Assembly (NCBI RefSeq): GCF_002797395.1
Contig: NZ_KZ454943.1
Coordinates: 2,651,871 to 2,715,870 of the forward strand
DNA length: 64,000 nt
From: Bacillus solitudinis
Lineage (GTDB): Bacteria; Bacillota; Bacilli; Bacillales; Bacillaceae_D
Direction: 5' to 3'
Of the stretch, positions 7,744-16,897 are shown in pieces; position 1 is the stretch's first letter; each line of letters starts with the position of its first letter. A program made the translations under genes and the position numbers. The notes beneath the pieces were generated by a model. It made no database searches. It was not told the origin of the DNA and saw only the letters and a list, made by a program, of their open reading frames with translations.

Positions 7744-8322
7744 TTGCAATTATCGCCTAAAATATACCACTCATTTATTAGACCAAAATGGACAACTGAA
7801 AAATATATTCATAATCATATTCGACAGCACTTTAATTTCACAAATAAAAAAATTCTCGATTTTGGAGCCGGTACCGGTGCTAATTGCACGTTATGTTCGC
7901 CTTCTTACTATTTAGGGCTTGACCCCGATTCTCACAGAATTAATTTTGCAAAAGGTATGTATCCCCATTATCAGTTTGAAGTTTTTACGGGGAACGAACT
8001 TCCAGTAGACGATAATAGCTTTGATTTCATTTTAATCATTGCTGTGCTACATCACATTCCTCCAGAAACCATCCACTGCTATGTTAAGGAATTTAAAAGA
8101 ATGTTAAAACCAGATGGAAGAATCGTCTTAATTGAACCTTGCTTTTTTGATAAATCCCCGATTGGTAATTGGTTTATGAATTATTATGATAAAGGGGACT
8201 ATATTCAAAGAGAAGAGGATTATTTAAATTACTTTATTAAAGAAAATTTCCGTTGCAATGTGTTAAAAAGGTTTAAAAAATGCTTTCTTTATAATGAGCT
8301 GTATTTTACTGCCTCATTATAA
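7744..8322 (+). CDS. Class I SAM-dependent methyltransferase
   Basis: 192 residues with the Methyltransf_11/25 layout: motif I DFGAGTG at 39-45, an acidic ribose-binding loop LGLDPDS, post-I NELPVDDNSFDFI, and motif III region LKPDGRIVLIEP. It is probably cytosolic. The acceptor substrate is not indicated. The TTG start at 7744 follows a weak GAGCAGGTG site, so the true start could differ slightly. It stands alone before a decayed region. Confidence 0.8.
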   Translation: MQLSPKIYHSFIRPKWTTEKYIHNHIRQHFNFTNKKILDFGAGTGANCTLCSPSYYLGLDPDSHRINFAKGMYPHYQFEVFTGNELPVDDNSFDFILIIAVLHHIPPETIHCYVKEFKRMLKPDGRIVLIEPCFFDKSPIGNWFMNYYDKGDYIQREEDYLNYFIKENFRCNVLKRFKKCFLYNELYFTASL

Positions 8323-8439
8323 TTTCTTTATTCATACCTCCTGAAAGTCTTACTAACATTAATATGCCTCTTTGGCTCAATAAGTCAGAAAAGCTATAGT
8401 CATTTAATGATTCAAATAATACTTATTCTATTTTTCTCA

Positions 8440-9126
8440 GGTCAAAAAACAACGTCTATTCTTTAGATGCAAGAGCAACGTCACTGTTTATTGAGTTAAC
8501 ACTTGAAGCGTATCGAAAAGGTTTTGAGCCGGAAGAATTTGACTGTAAAAAAAGGATTTTCCAGTGATGAAGTAACCTTTTTAGATGGCGTGTGACATTT
8601 CAATCAGGAGCAGAGCAATTCCTTGGCAAGCGAGTTTTCCTGAGAGGTTTATTCGTACAGGTTTTTTGGAGATGCTAACCGATGCGATTATCGAGGGCTT
8701 TTATTAGGCTGTTGGTGTGTGGTGCCAAAAGCATGGTAAGGTCTTTATTGCTCATTTAAAAGTGGAAGAAAACCCATTCTTTCAGCTGATTTATAGTGGT
8801 TCAAGCTTTCAAGTGTTAGAAGGGTGTTACATTACCAGCAATTGATATATTGGAACGTTTTCCAGCAAATTACTAAGCCAAGAATGGTTCCATCGATTTC
8901 TGTCAGCAAGGAAGAGGCAGTACTTTGGTGGAAGCAATTGAAGGTTCTAGCTGGGCAATTATTCCAAGCCTTCCGTATGAGTAAGTATGGTGAATATGAA
9001 CTAGACGGCAAACCTGAATTAATTCTACCTTACCCTCATTTGAAAAGCTTAGGTAGCAGCAAGAAGTTAATTAAGATAAATGATTATATCAAGAGCAGAA
9101 GCACAGCTATCTACTTTTTTTGTTAA
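8440..9126 (+). pseudogene. Decayed glycoside-hydrolase-like gene
   Basis: Several frames together spell one degraded protein. Readable pieces include LFIELTLEAYRKGF (from about 8484), LTDAIIEGFY, a TAG stop at 8705-8707, then AVGVWCQKHGKVFIAH and VEENPFFQLIYSGSSF. After a frame change near 8830 comes PAIDILERFP, a TAA at 8874-8876, and GSIDFCQQGRGSTLVEAIEG. The FIELT.EAY, WC.KHG...HL..E and PAIDIL order resembles large alpha-L-rhamnosidase/GH2-like glycosidases (possibly GH106-like), which would suit the pectin theme. The family is inferred from memory of motif order; decay by stops and frameshifts is seen directly. Confidence 0.55.
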
Positions 9127-9255
9127 TGTGTATTCAGAAGTGGTTCGTTTAAAAACTTAAAAACGCCTTTAGTTCCTCAAGACAATGAAAAACCTATTCG
9201 TATGATAAGTTACTAGAAATCCTTAAATTAGTTAAGACACCTTAAATTAATATCG

Positions 9256-9300
9256 ATAGCTTAGTTAGTAATTTCTCTTACTAATTAAGCTATTTTTATT
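9256..9300 (+). terminator. Long terminator hairpin after the decayed gene
   Basis: ATAGCTTAGTTAGTAA pairs with TTACTAATTAAGCTAT across a six-base loop, followed by TTTTTATT. Confidence 0.7.
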
Positions 9301-9740
9301 TGCGGTAATAGTTAATCAGTTATGGACAGGCTTTCGACCTAATTTAAATAGTAAGCCCTTTCACGAAGCAGGTCGAATAATTTAGAATAATCCGTTGTGT
9401 AACCAAGGATTGAACAAATCGCGATGAAGATTGTCGTTTTTTGTCGCTTAGTTTACATGCTTATTTAAAGGATATGTCCTAATTTAAAAACGGGAGAAAA
9501 GGCCTACTGTTTATAGTTGTTTATAAATAAAAAGTGTCTTGAAAGAGCTGGCAATTGGTAACTTAAAATAAAAAGAGTGAAGCTGAGCTTACAAATTAAA
9601 TAGTTTCTAACTAGCGGTTTGGAGAGTCGGACTGCTTTTATTTTTTTGTTATTTCAATGTAATTGTGACTTTATACACTAGTCACTAGACCTTTTTCAAT
9701 AAAGAAAAGTAAGTAAAGGACATTGATAATTTAGTAAGAT
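9301..9740. other. Intergenic stretch, no gene seen
   Basis: AT-rich DNA with stops in all frames. I find no convincing ORF, tRNA or repeat. It separates the decayed gene from the pilus operon promoter. Confidence 0.5.
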
Positions 9741-9768
9741 TTGACAGGTGCTCTCAGTTATATAAAAT
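9741..9768 (+). promoter_or_regulatory. Promoter of the Tad/Flp operon
   Basis: TTGACA (9741-9746), a 16-base spacer and TAAAAT (9763-9768), about 70 bases before the first gene at 9839. Confidence 0.55.
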
Positions 9769-9838
9769 ACTTGTGAAACCTATGTAATTATTTTACATCA
9801 TAATAATGTCTCAGCTTTAGAGAAAGAGAGGGCGTCGT

Positions 9839-10618
9839 ATGCTGGAGTCAAAACGGAGAGCAATTATATTTTTAGTGCTCGCTTTCTTATTAGCCGTTGT
9901 CGCTGGTTTTGTTTTTTTACAGAAAGTCAGTGCAATTAATTCAGAGCTCGGAGGAATGACAGAGGTTTTTGTTGCAAACAAAGAAGTTTACTCAAGAGCT
10001 CTTATTTCTCCTGAGGACGTGATGGTGATGAGCATCCCGAATCGATTCGTAACAGAGTCTCATATTGTTGATTACCAAGACCTTCAGAATAAAGTGTCGA
10101 TTGTTCCTCTATCAGAAGGGGATTTAATTACAAAAAATATGCTGAAGGACTATGCGCAATTGCAGAATGAAGAAAATCGATTGATTACTGTTATGGCAGG
10201 AACGAGTGTTGTGTTTGATCAACAATTAGAAGCAATGGATAGGGTAGATATTATCGTATCTGAAAATTTTGATGGAAAACCAAACACTACTCTATTTATG
10301 AGGGATGTTCTTGTCGCAAGAGTAGCAAGTTCTGGAGGAGAATTTCAAGGAGTTCAACTCGAAATGTCGGTAGAACAGGCACAGCCTTTTATTCATCGTC
10401 AAAACTATGCTGATCAGATGAGACTTTTAAAATCTAATATTGGTCGAGAAAATAATGAAGAATCGGTTGAAGATGAGCCGGTGACTGAATCAAAGGAAAG
10501 CGTGGAGAAAGAAAAGTCCGAGGAAACGCCTAAAGAAGAAAAGCCAAAGAAGGATGAGCCAGCGCCTATAAAGGAAGAGTCTGAAGAAAAAAACGATGAT
10601 AACAAAAGACAGGAGTAA
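9839..10618 (+). CDS. cpaB: CpaB/RcpC-like SAF-domain pilus assembly protein
   Basis: 259 residues: a membrane anchor at about 9-30, then a SAF/CpaB-type domain (EVFVANKEVYSRALISPEDV, SEGDLITKNML) and a charged Glu/Lys tail from about 205. CpaB-like proteins belong to Tad/Flp pilus systems, where they are envelope components. The gene heads the operon, six bases before the tadZ-like gene. AGAGAGGGCG upstream serves as ribosome binding site. The long acidic-basic tail is low complexity and probably disordered. Confidence 0.75.
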   Translation: MLESKRRAIIFLVLAFLLAVVAGFVFLQKVSAINSELGGMTEVFVANKEVYSRALISPEDVMVMSIPNRFVTESHIVDYQDLQNKVSIVPLSEGDLITKNMLKDYAQLQNEENRLITVMAGTSVVFDQQLEAMDRVDIIVSENFDGKPNTTLFMRDVLVARVASSGGEFQGVQLEMSVEQAQPFIHRQNYADQMRLLKSNIGRENNEESVEDEPVTESKESVEKEKSEETPKEEKPKKDEPAPIKEESEEKNDDNKRQE

Positions 10619-10624
10619 GGTAGG

Positions 10625-11767
10625 ATGAGCGTACTAAATATACTAATCGTGTGTGAGGAGGAAGAGTTCAGTTCCCTCATTCGTTCAAAGTTACCAGAAG
10701 AACATAAGGTAACGGTTGTATCGAAGAAAGATGTAGGGCCTGAAATTGACCGGATTTCTCCAGATTTAGTCTTCGTTATTGAAGAGGACGATGCAAAAGG
10801 GATAGAAATCATCCAAACGATTCAAGCAGAGTACGAGGCAACGTATTTGATTTATTTCAGTCACAACCAGGATTTTGTGGCTTTAAGAGATGTGATTCGA
10901 GCAGGAGCAAATGATTACTTTGTTTTACCTGAGGAACTCGATATTTTCGCACAGAAATTCAGTTCAATAGCTGAAACGGCTGTCAGTCAAAGTGATGATG
11001 GTGGAGTGAAGGCTTTTCGTCGAGGAAAAGGAAAGGTCTATTCCTTTTTTAGTGGAAAAGGTGGTAGCGGAACAACACTTATGTCTCTATCCTTTGCTCA
11101 AACATTAAAGCTTGAATCAACGGCGAATGTTCTATTTATTGATTTGAATTTGCAATATGGTGGAGCGGAAACATTTTTGGGGATTGAGAGTCACCGTTCA
11201 CTTGCCGATCTTATTCCTGTTATGAATGAGTTAAATGAAATGCATATTCGGAATGCCCTTGAATTTGAAAAACATTCTAGGCTGGAATTGTTGCTAAGTC
11301 CGTGTGACGCAGAGGCAGCAGAAGAAATGAATGAAGTGTTTATTTCTAAGCTTATCCGAACATGCCGCCGCTTTTACGATTTCGTCATTATTGATTTACC
11401 TCATTCAATGAATGTTAATACATATACAGCAATAGAAGAGTCAGACAAAATCTATTATGTCCTAACTCTTGATACACCATCCTTTAAACTATTTCAACGA
11501 ATTGAAGAGTTGTTCCAACGTTTGACTGTTCAAACAGAAGACAGACTTGAGTTTATTGTTAATAAGGTAAACAAAGACAATGAAATTAAACCAGTTGATT
11601 TAAAGAGTTTAGTGAATTTCCCAGTTGCTTTAGAAGTTAGGAAGGATATTAAAGGTGTTCAGTCTGCGGTGAATGTAGGTGAACCTATGCATAAGTCAGT
11701 AGATGATAAAAAGCTCCCTTTACCAGCAAAGGACCTTCGTAAATGGATTCGTGCTTTCTTAAAGTAA
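10625..11767 (+). CDS. tadZ: TadZ/CpaE-like MinD-family ATPase
   Basis: 380 residues. The first 120 or so resemble a response-receiver fold (LNILIVCEEEEF, then VIRAGANDYFVLP). A MinD/ParA-type ATPase follows, with the altered Walker A SGKGGSGTT at 143-151. The position usually holding the second lysine is T150, the change normally seen in TadZ/CpaE. In Tad systems this protein localises the pilus machine at the membrane. It sits between the cpaB-like gene and the secretion ATPase. Confidence 0.85.
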   Translation: MSVLNILIVCEEEEFSSLIRSKLPEEHKVTVVSKKDVGPEIDRISPDLVFVIEEDDAKGIEIIQTIQAEYEATYLIYFSHNQDFVALRDVIRAGANDYFVLPEELDIFAQKFSSIAETAVSQSDDGGVKAFRRGKGKVYSFFSGKGGSGTTLMSLSFAQTLKLESTANVLFIDLNLQYGGAETFLGIESHRSLADLIPVMNELNEMHIRNALEFEKHSRLELLLSPCDAEAAEEMNEVFISKLIRTCRRFYDFVIIDLPHSMNVNTYTAIEESDKIYYVLTLDTPSFKLFQRIEELFQRLTVQTEDRLEFIVNKVNKDNEIKPVDLKSLVNFPVALEVRKDIKGVQSAVNVGEPMHKSVDDKKLPLPAKDLRKWIRAFLK

Positions 11768-11795
11768 ACAAGTGTTTAAAGGCAAGTCATTAACC

Positions 11796-11835
11796 TCGGG
11801 TGAAGATTCGTAAACTTCGGCACTCGACATTTTTT
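11796..11835 (+). terminator. Hairpin with T tract inside the Tad operon
   Basis: TCGGGTG (11796-11802) pairs with CACTCGA (11821-11827), an inner GAAG/CTTC extends it, and CATTTTTTG follows. It may act as a partial terminator setting the ratio of tadZ to downstream genes. Confidence 0.5.
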
Positions 11836-11882
11836 GCTGTCCTCCTTTATAAGTCGTGATTAAAACTAATGAGGTGAAAAAG

Positions 11883-13241
11883 ATGTCTCTTTTTAAACGC
11901 AAACAAGAACAACTAGAAGAAGGAAGCGCTATACGTCAGGAAGAGGTTTCTTATCAACAGGAAGACCCATATCTCAATCAACTGGTTGACCACTATAAAA
12001 ATCGTTTGTTAACGGAAGCTAATTTAGAGCAATTAACAAGTTTAAACCAACGAGAGATGCGGTTATCAATCGAACGTTTTATTTCCAAGTTTATGAGTGA
12101 AGAGAAGGTTATTCTTACTCGTCATAAAAAAGAACAGCTTCTAACAAAGCTGATTGATGAATCGGTAGGTTATGGGCCACTTGAATCCCTTCTATATGAT
12201 GAAAATATAACGGAAATATTAATAAATGGACCTAATCAAGTACATATTGAAAAACAAGGTCAGCTTCAACAAATTGATATGAAATTTCGAAATGAAGAGC
12301 ATCTCCGTCATATTATTGACCGAGTGGTTGCTCCGCTTGGCAGACGTATTGATGAAAGTTCGCCAATGGTTGATGCCCGGTTAGCGGATGGAAGTCGGGT
12401 TAATGCGGTCATTCCGCCAATAAGTTTAAACGGTACGCTAATTTCGATTCGGAAATTTCGAAAGGACCCTTTCAAGATTGATGAATTGATTGAATTTGAA
12501 TCAATGACTTCTGACATGGCAATCTTTTTAAAATCCATCATCCAAGCAAAGACAAATGTCTTGATATCAGGGGGTACGGGGAGTGGGAAGACGACATTAC
12601 TAAATGCGTTAGCTGCAGCTATTCCTGGAGATGAGAGGGTTATTACGATCGAGGATTCTGCCGAATTGAAGCTTGACCGGCCGAATGTAGTTGGGATGGA
12701 AGCACGACCGCCAAATGTCGAGGGCCGTGGGGAAATCTCAATCCGGCAGCTTGTGAAAAATGCATTACGAATGCGTCCAGATCGAATTATCGTCGGAGAA
12801 GTGCGTGGTTCTGAAGCCTTTGATATGCTCCAGGCGATGAATACTGGTCATGAAGGTTCAATGACGACAGTGCATGCGAATTCACCGAGAGATGCACTTG
12901 GAAGGGTCGAAGGAATGGTGATAATGGCAGGAATGGACTTACCATCCTCTGTGATTCGTGAATACATCGTCGGGGCCGTTGATTTTATTGTCCAAGGAGA
13001 CCGGTTGTCAGATGGTAAGCGAAAAATTTTATCAATAAGTGAGATTAAAACAGCTGAAAATGGTCAAGTAGAGGTCAATGAAATCTTTACTTACAGGCGA
13101 ACAGGCGTCGGAGAGAACGGTGCAGTTTTAGGCTATCACACAGCGACGGGGTTTAAACCAAATTGCCTTCCACGTTTAAGGGCATTTGGTATTGAAATGA
13201 ATGAAGCTATTTTTGAACCGAGGAGTGAGGCAAATGAGTGA
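11883..13241 (+). CDS. tadA: TadA/CpaF secretion ATPase
   Basis: 452-residue hexameric ATPase of the type II/IV secretion superfamily that powers pilin assembly at the inner face of the membrane. Motifs: Walker A GGTGSGKTT with K236, Asp box RVITIEDSAEL, Walker B region RIIVGEVRGSEA, His box HEGSMTTVHANSP. ATG 11883 is used because GAGGTG (11871-11876) lies six bases upstream; the GTG at 11856 has no site. Its 3' end overlaps the tadB-like start by eight bases. Confidence 0.92.
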   Translation: MSLFKRKQEQLEEGSAIRQEEVSYQQEDPYLNQLVDHYKNRLLTEANLEQLTSLNQREMRLSIERFISKFMSEEKVILTRHKKEQLLTKLIDESVGYGPLESLLYDENITEILINGPNQVHIEKQGQLQQIDMKFRNEEHLRHIIDRVVAPLGRRIDESSPMVDARLADGSRVNAVIPPISLNGTLISIRKFRKDPFKIDELIEFESMTSDMAIFLKSIIQAKTNVLISGGTGSGKTTLLNALAAAIPGDERVITIEDSAELKLDRPNVVGMEARPPNVEGRGEISIRQLVKNALRMRPDRIIVGEVRGSEAFDMLQAMNTGHEGSMTTVHANSPRDALGRVEGMVIMAGMDLPSSVIREYIVGAVDFIVQGDRLSDGKRKILSISEIKTAENGQVEVNEIFTYRRTGVGENGAVLGYHTATGFKPNCLPRLRAFGIEMNEAIFEPRSEANE

Positions 13242-14160
13242 AGCCATACTCATGACGGTTGCAATCTTTACTGGCTTTATCGGAATTTATTACTTTTTAG
13301 AATACCGCGCCACCAAAAAGGTATGGAGACGCAAGGTTGAGAGCTGGTATACATACGGCCAGAAGCGAAAAAGCTTTATCGTTGTTTTAGGAGATCGCTT
13401 TGACCAAACACCATTTGCTGCAAAAATGGAGAGTAAGCTAAAAAAGTCAAACATTGGCCTTACCCCTTCAGAATTTTATGGACTTCTTTTTGTTGGAGCA
13501 ATGGCCCTTACACTTATTATCAGCAACGTGTTAAATATGGGGATCATGGTTTCATTTTCCCTCTCGCTTTTAGCAGTGCAAGGGATTCAGATTCTTTTGT
13601 TTATCGTTCGTAGTAATAAATATCAAGAGCAGTTGAACAGACAACTTTCTGAGATTTGTAGAATGCTAGCGAATGCGACACGTTCGGGTATGACCATTCA
13701 ACAGGGAATTGATTTAGTTGCGAAAGAAATGGCATATCCTGCGAGTGAAGAATTTAAAAGACTTTCTCAAGAAATGAGATTAGGTGTAAGTTTTGAACGT
13801 GCGATGATACAGCTCCAAGAACGAGTGGATTCAAGAGATTTCAAATTGTTTATTGCTACACTGCAAATTCAAAAGCGTGCTGGTGGGAATTTATCTGAAG
13901 TTCTAGAAGAGATGTCGATTACGCTTGAAGAAAGAAAAATTCTTCAGCAAACAATTCAGACGATGACCGCAGAGCAACGTTATATCGCATGGATTCTTCC
14001 ACTAATGCCGATTCTTCTAATCTTCATTATGAATTCAATTATGGAAGGATTCATTGATCCACTGTTCAGTCTAGTAGGTGCCTTTCTTTTGGCGATTTTC
14101 GCTACGAGTACAATCATCACTTATTTTTTAATTAAAAAAGTAACGAACATAAGGGTGTAG
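13234..14160 (+). CDS. tadB: TadB-like membrane platform protein (T2SSF)
   Basis: About 308 residues. An N-terminal membrane helix comes first, a hydrophobic pair near 85-130, a T2SSF domain (CRMLANATRSGMTIQQGIDL, then RVDSRDFKLFIATLQIQKRAGG), and two C-terminal membrane helices. It is the inner-membrane scaffold of the Tad machine. The start at 13234 has AGGAG (13221-13225) eight bases upstream and overlaps the tadA stop, pointing to translational coupling. An in-frame upstream start at 13201 lies inside tadA and lacks such a site. Confidence 0.87.
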   Translation: MSEAILMTVAIFTGFIGIYYFLEYRATKKVWRRKVESWYTYGQKRKSFIVVLGDRFDQTPFAAKMESKLKKSNIGLTPSEFYGLLFVGAMALTLIISNVLNMGIMVSFSLSLLAVQGIQILLFIVRSNKYQEQLNRQLSEICRMLANATRSGMTIQQGIDLVAKEMAYPASEEFKRLSQEMRLGVSFERAMIQLQERVDSRDFKLFIATLQIQKRAGGNLSEVLEEMSITLEERKILQQTIQTMTAEQRYIAWILPLMPILLIFIMNSIMEGFIDPLFSLVGAFLLAIFATSTIITYFLIKKVTNIRV

Positions 14161-14164
14161 CGAT

Positions 14165-15097
14165 ATGGATGCATTAGCAATTATCAGCGTATTTCTAGCA
14201 TTGTTCCTTTTAGGACTAGGCCTAAAGGATTTGTATAGTTATTGGATGGAGAGAAAAAAAGTAGTCACACATGTCCAAGAACTAACCGGAGAAGCATTTA
14301 CGGTTACGAAGCAAAGAAAAAAACTGTCAGAGAAAATGTTTGAACGAATTAGCAGCTATGCTGACGATTTCACAGGACTAGGACAGCGAATTAATTTTTT
14401 CAGTGAACCTCATGAAATTGAAAATCTGATCCAAAAAGCAGGTTGGTCAAAACATACAACGATTGAGAAGTTTCAGGGTCTGAAAATGTTCTTTACCTTT
14501 GCAGGACTGTTCACTGGAGTCATTCTTTTCATGATTGGATTTCCCTTCTCTCAGTACTTAGTCATCTTTCTACCGATTTTTGGTTATATAGGAACAATCC
14601 TTTGGTTGAAAAGTGCAGCGAAGTCTCGGCAAGAGCAGCTACGTTATGATCTGCCCGATTTCTTAGATACCGTGAGCGTCACGGTTCAAACAGGTGGTGG
14701 TTTAGACCAAACATTACGTGAAGTTATTAAGTATTTTGATGGACCATTGCGTGAGGAGTTTTCACGTTTTAATCAAGAAATCGAATTAGGCGTTCCCCGA
14801 GAGCAAGCCTATCGCGACTTGCTTAAACGCAATGATAATGAAGAGTTTCAGATGCTTATTAAGGCGTTAATTCAAGGAATGAATTTAGGGGTTCCCATTG
14901 CGACAACGTTTAAATTACAGGCAGAGGATTTACGGGCACTTCGCAAGGAGCAAGCAAAAGAAAAAGCAGCAAAAGCAGCACCAAAAATCACACTAATCAC
15001 CACATTCATCGTCGCACCAACTGTCATTATGATGATTGCCGGATTGATGATTTTGAATATGTTCTTTGGTGATAATAGTATTTTAGATTTGCTGTAA
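14165..15097 (+). CDS. tadC: TadC-like membrane platform protein (T2SSF)
   Basis: 310 residues with the same T2SSF architecture as the preceding gene: an N-terminal helix, a hydrophobic pair near 110-155, the LPDFLDTVSVTVQTGGGLDQ motif and a C-terminal membrane helix. It starts four bases after the tadB-like stop. TadB and TadC are thought to work together as the platform. The ribosome binding site is weak, so coupling to tadB is likely. Confidence 0.87.
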   Translation: MDALAIISVFLALFLLGLGLKDLYSYWMERKKVVTHVQELTGEAFTVTKQRKKLSEKMFERISSYADDFTGLGQRINFFSEPHEIENLIQKAGWSKHTTIEKFQGLKMFFTFAGLFTGVILFMIGFPFSQYLVIFLPIFGYIGTILWLKSAAKSRQEQLRYDLPDFLDTVSVTVQTGGGLDQTLREVIKYFDGPLREEFSRFNQEIELGVPREQAYRDLLKRNDNEEFQMLIKALIQGMNLGVPIATTFKLQAEDLRALRKEQAKEKAAKAAPKITLITTFIVAPTVIMMIAGLMILNMFFGDNSILDLL

Positions 15098-15164
15098 ATA
15101 AAAAGTAAAGAGAGACTACTCGTTTCTTTTTAACTATAAAAACATTAATTAGGAGGATATAACT

Positions 15165-15365
15165 ATGAAAAAAATAATCGGTTTTTACACAAAGGTTGTA
15201 AGCTATCCACAAAATGAAAGAGGATCACAATCATTGGAATGGATTGGGATTGCCGCAGTAATTGTAATTTTAGTAGGGACGATTTCGACAGTTTTTGCGG
15301 GAGATAATACTTTTGCAACAGCTATTTTGAATAAGCTGAAAGACTTTGTCAGTAAAATCGGATAG
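15165..15365 (+). CDS. flp: Flp-type pilin
   Basis: 66 residues: a short basic leader, then ERGSQSLEWIGIAAVIVILV, with the Glu five residues into the hydrophobic helix as in type IVb pilins. Cleavage after the Gly of RGS is expected by analogy. A strong TTAGGAGG site precedes ATG 15165, fitting the high expression expected of a major pilin. Confidence 0.8.
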   Translation: MKKIIGFYTKVVSYPQNERGSQSLEWIGIAAVIVILVGTISTVFAGDNTFATAILNKLKDFVSKIG

Positions 15366-15366
15366 G

Positions 15367-15408
15367 TTATCGATGAGAGTTAGATTACTATTCTTCTCTC
15401 ATCGATAA
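15367..15408 (+). other. Intercistronic hairpin downstream of flp
   Basis: TTATCGATGAGAG (15367-15379) and CTCTCATCGATAA (15396-15408) form a perfect 13-bp stem with a 16-base loop and no T tract. It probably protects the flp mRNA 3' end so the pilin is made in excess. Confidence 0.7.
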
Positions 15409-15441
15409 AGTACATAATTCAATGCCTATAGGAGGACGTTA

Positions 15442-16836
15442 ATGATGAACTTAGGTAGAAGACTACAATATAAGAATCTAGTCCTTTTCATTTTAGCGAT
15501 AGCTATTATCACTGGGTGCTCAAAGGAAAATAGTGAACTAGTAAAAGAAATAGAGGAAATACCTGATGAAGAAATAAAAGCAGAGAAGTCTGTTGAGAAA
15601 GTTGTCGAAGAACCCACTTTAACAGCTTTAGCTGAGATAGAGGGAGACATCGTCCCAACAACCTTAGAGGACGTACTAAACTTTTCAGCGGGTCCCTTTG
15701 CTGGTCTTGAGTTTGATGAGGAAGATGAACAGTTTCAGGAGGCACTCGCACCATTACCTGCACTTGGGGAAGATGCGAGTGAAGAAGAAATAGAACAATA
15801 TTTGTATAACATTCTCCAGTTTTATGCAGAGGAATATCCAGATCCAAACGTATTAGTGAATCGCTGGGAACAACTTTCCTTTGGTTCCCCAGAAGTGGAA
15901 GACCCTCGGTACGAAATAAAAGAGAACTTTAATGTGGAGATTATTTTAGATTCTAGTGGAAGCATGAAAGAAGACATTGGTGGTCAGCAAAAGCTTGATT
16001 TAGCGAAGGAAGCAATTTTAGAGTTTGCGAATCAATTGCCTGAAGAAGCAAAAGTTGCCTTAAGAGTATATGGCCATATTGGCCAAAGCGAGGAAGTTTC
16101 GTGTAAGAGAGCGGATAGAGTCTATGATTTGCAACCATACAACGAAGCTGCATTCTCAGAAACATTAGAAGAGTTTTTCCCGAACGGATGGACACCGATT
16201 GCTCATGCCCTTGAAGAAACTAAGAAGGATTTTGCGGAGTTGAAAGGTGAAAACAACACAAACGTCATTTTTCTAGTCAGTGATGGAATCGAGTCGTGTC
16301 ACGGAGATCCAGTTCAAGTCGCCAAGGAGCTAGGGGAATCCGATATTATGCCAATCGTAAACATCATTGGTTTTGATGTGCCAAGCGATGAACAGCAGCA
16401 ATTAAAGGATATGGCTGCAGCAGCAAATGGCGTGTACACATTAGCAAAAAACCAAGATCAACTAAGAGAAGAATTAAATAGAACAAATGAAATGGCGCAA
16501 ATGTGGTTTAAATGGTGGGGAGACTCTAAACAGGAAATATTCACCTCACAATATGAACAAAAGAAAGAGATAAATGATGAAAGTTTTTTATGGAAAAGTA
16601 CAGCGAATAGAGAGTGGAATAACGTAGTAACCTCTGTAAATCTCTTATGGAAGAAGGACAAAAAAATTAGTCTCGAACAGTCTAATATAATGGGCGAAAT
16701 TTTAATAGATAGAAGAGATGCAATTCATGAAATAGGAGATACTCTCTTTAATCGAATGACGGAAAGTAATACAGAAACATTTGAGAGTTTAAGAGAAGAG
16801 ATTGACAAAATGTATGAGGATCAGAAAAGAAACTAA
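15442..16836 (+). CDS. Lipoprotein with von Willebrand A domain
   Basis: 464 residues. The signal peptide ends in lipobox ITGC (C26), so the protein should be anchored outside the membrane. An acidic linker follows. The vWA domain (about 165-350) has the MIDAS motif DSSGS at 170-174, then a conserved Thr in WTPIAHAL and an Asp in VSDGIESC. Such domains bind metal and protein ligands and occur in several pilus and adhesion systems. It lies inside the Tad operon with a good GGAGGACG site, which suggests a surface or adhesin role for the pilus. Function is inferred. Confidence 0.8.
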   Translation: MMNLGRRLQYKNLVLFILAIAIITGCSKENSELVKEIEEIPDEEIKAEKSVEKVVEEPTLTALAEIEGDIVPTTLEDVLNFSAGPFAGLEFDEEDEQFQEALAPLPALGEDASEEEIEQYLYNILQFYAEEYPDPNVLVNRWEQLSFGSPEVEDPRYEIKENFNVEIILDSSGSMKEDIGGQQKLDLAKEAILEFANQLPEEAKVALRVYGHIGQSEEVSCKRADRVYDLQPYNEAAFSETLEEFFPNGWTPIAHALEETKKDFAELKGENNTNVIFLVSDGIESCHGDPVQVAKELGESDIMPIVNIIGFDVPSDEQQQLKDMAAAANGVYTLAKNQDQLREELNRTNEMAQMWFKWWGDSKQEIFTSQYEQKKEINDESFLWKSTANREWNNVVTSVNLLWKKDKKISLEQSNIMGEILIDRRDAIHEIGDTLFNRMTESNTETFESLREEIDKMYEDQKRN

Positions 16837-16897
16837 CTATGAATAGAAGCATCCTTGTGACTCAATACACTATTTAAGGATTGAGAGGAGAAAAAGG

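Noticed and set aside
8323-9838. Insertion sequence or prophage remnant
   Set aside because: No transposase-like protein, terminal inverted repeats or phage genes could be read; the only coherent decayed protein resembles a glycosidase.
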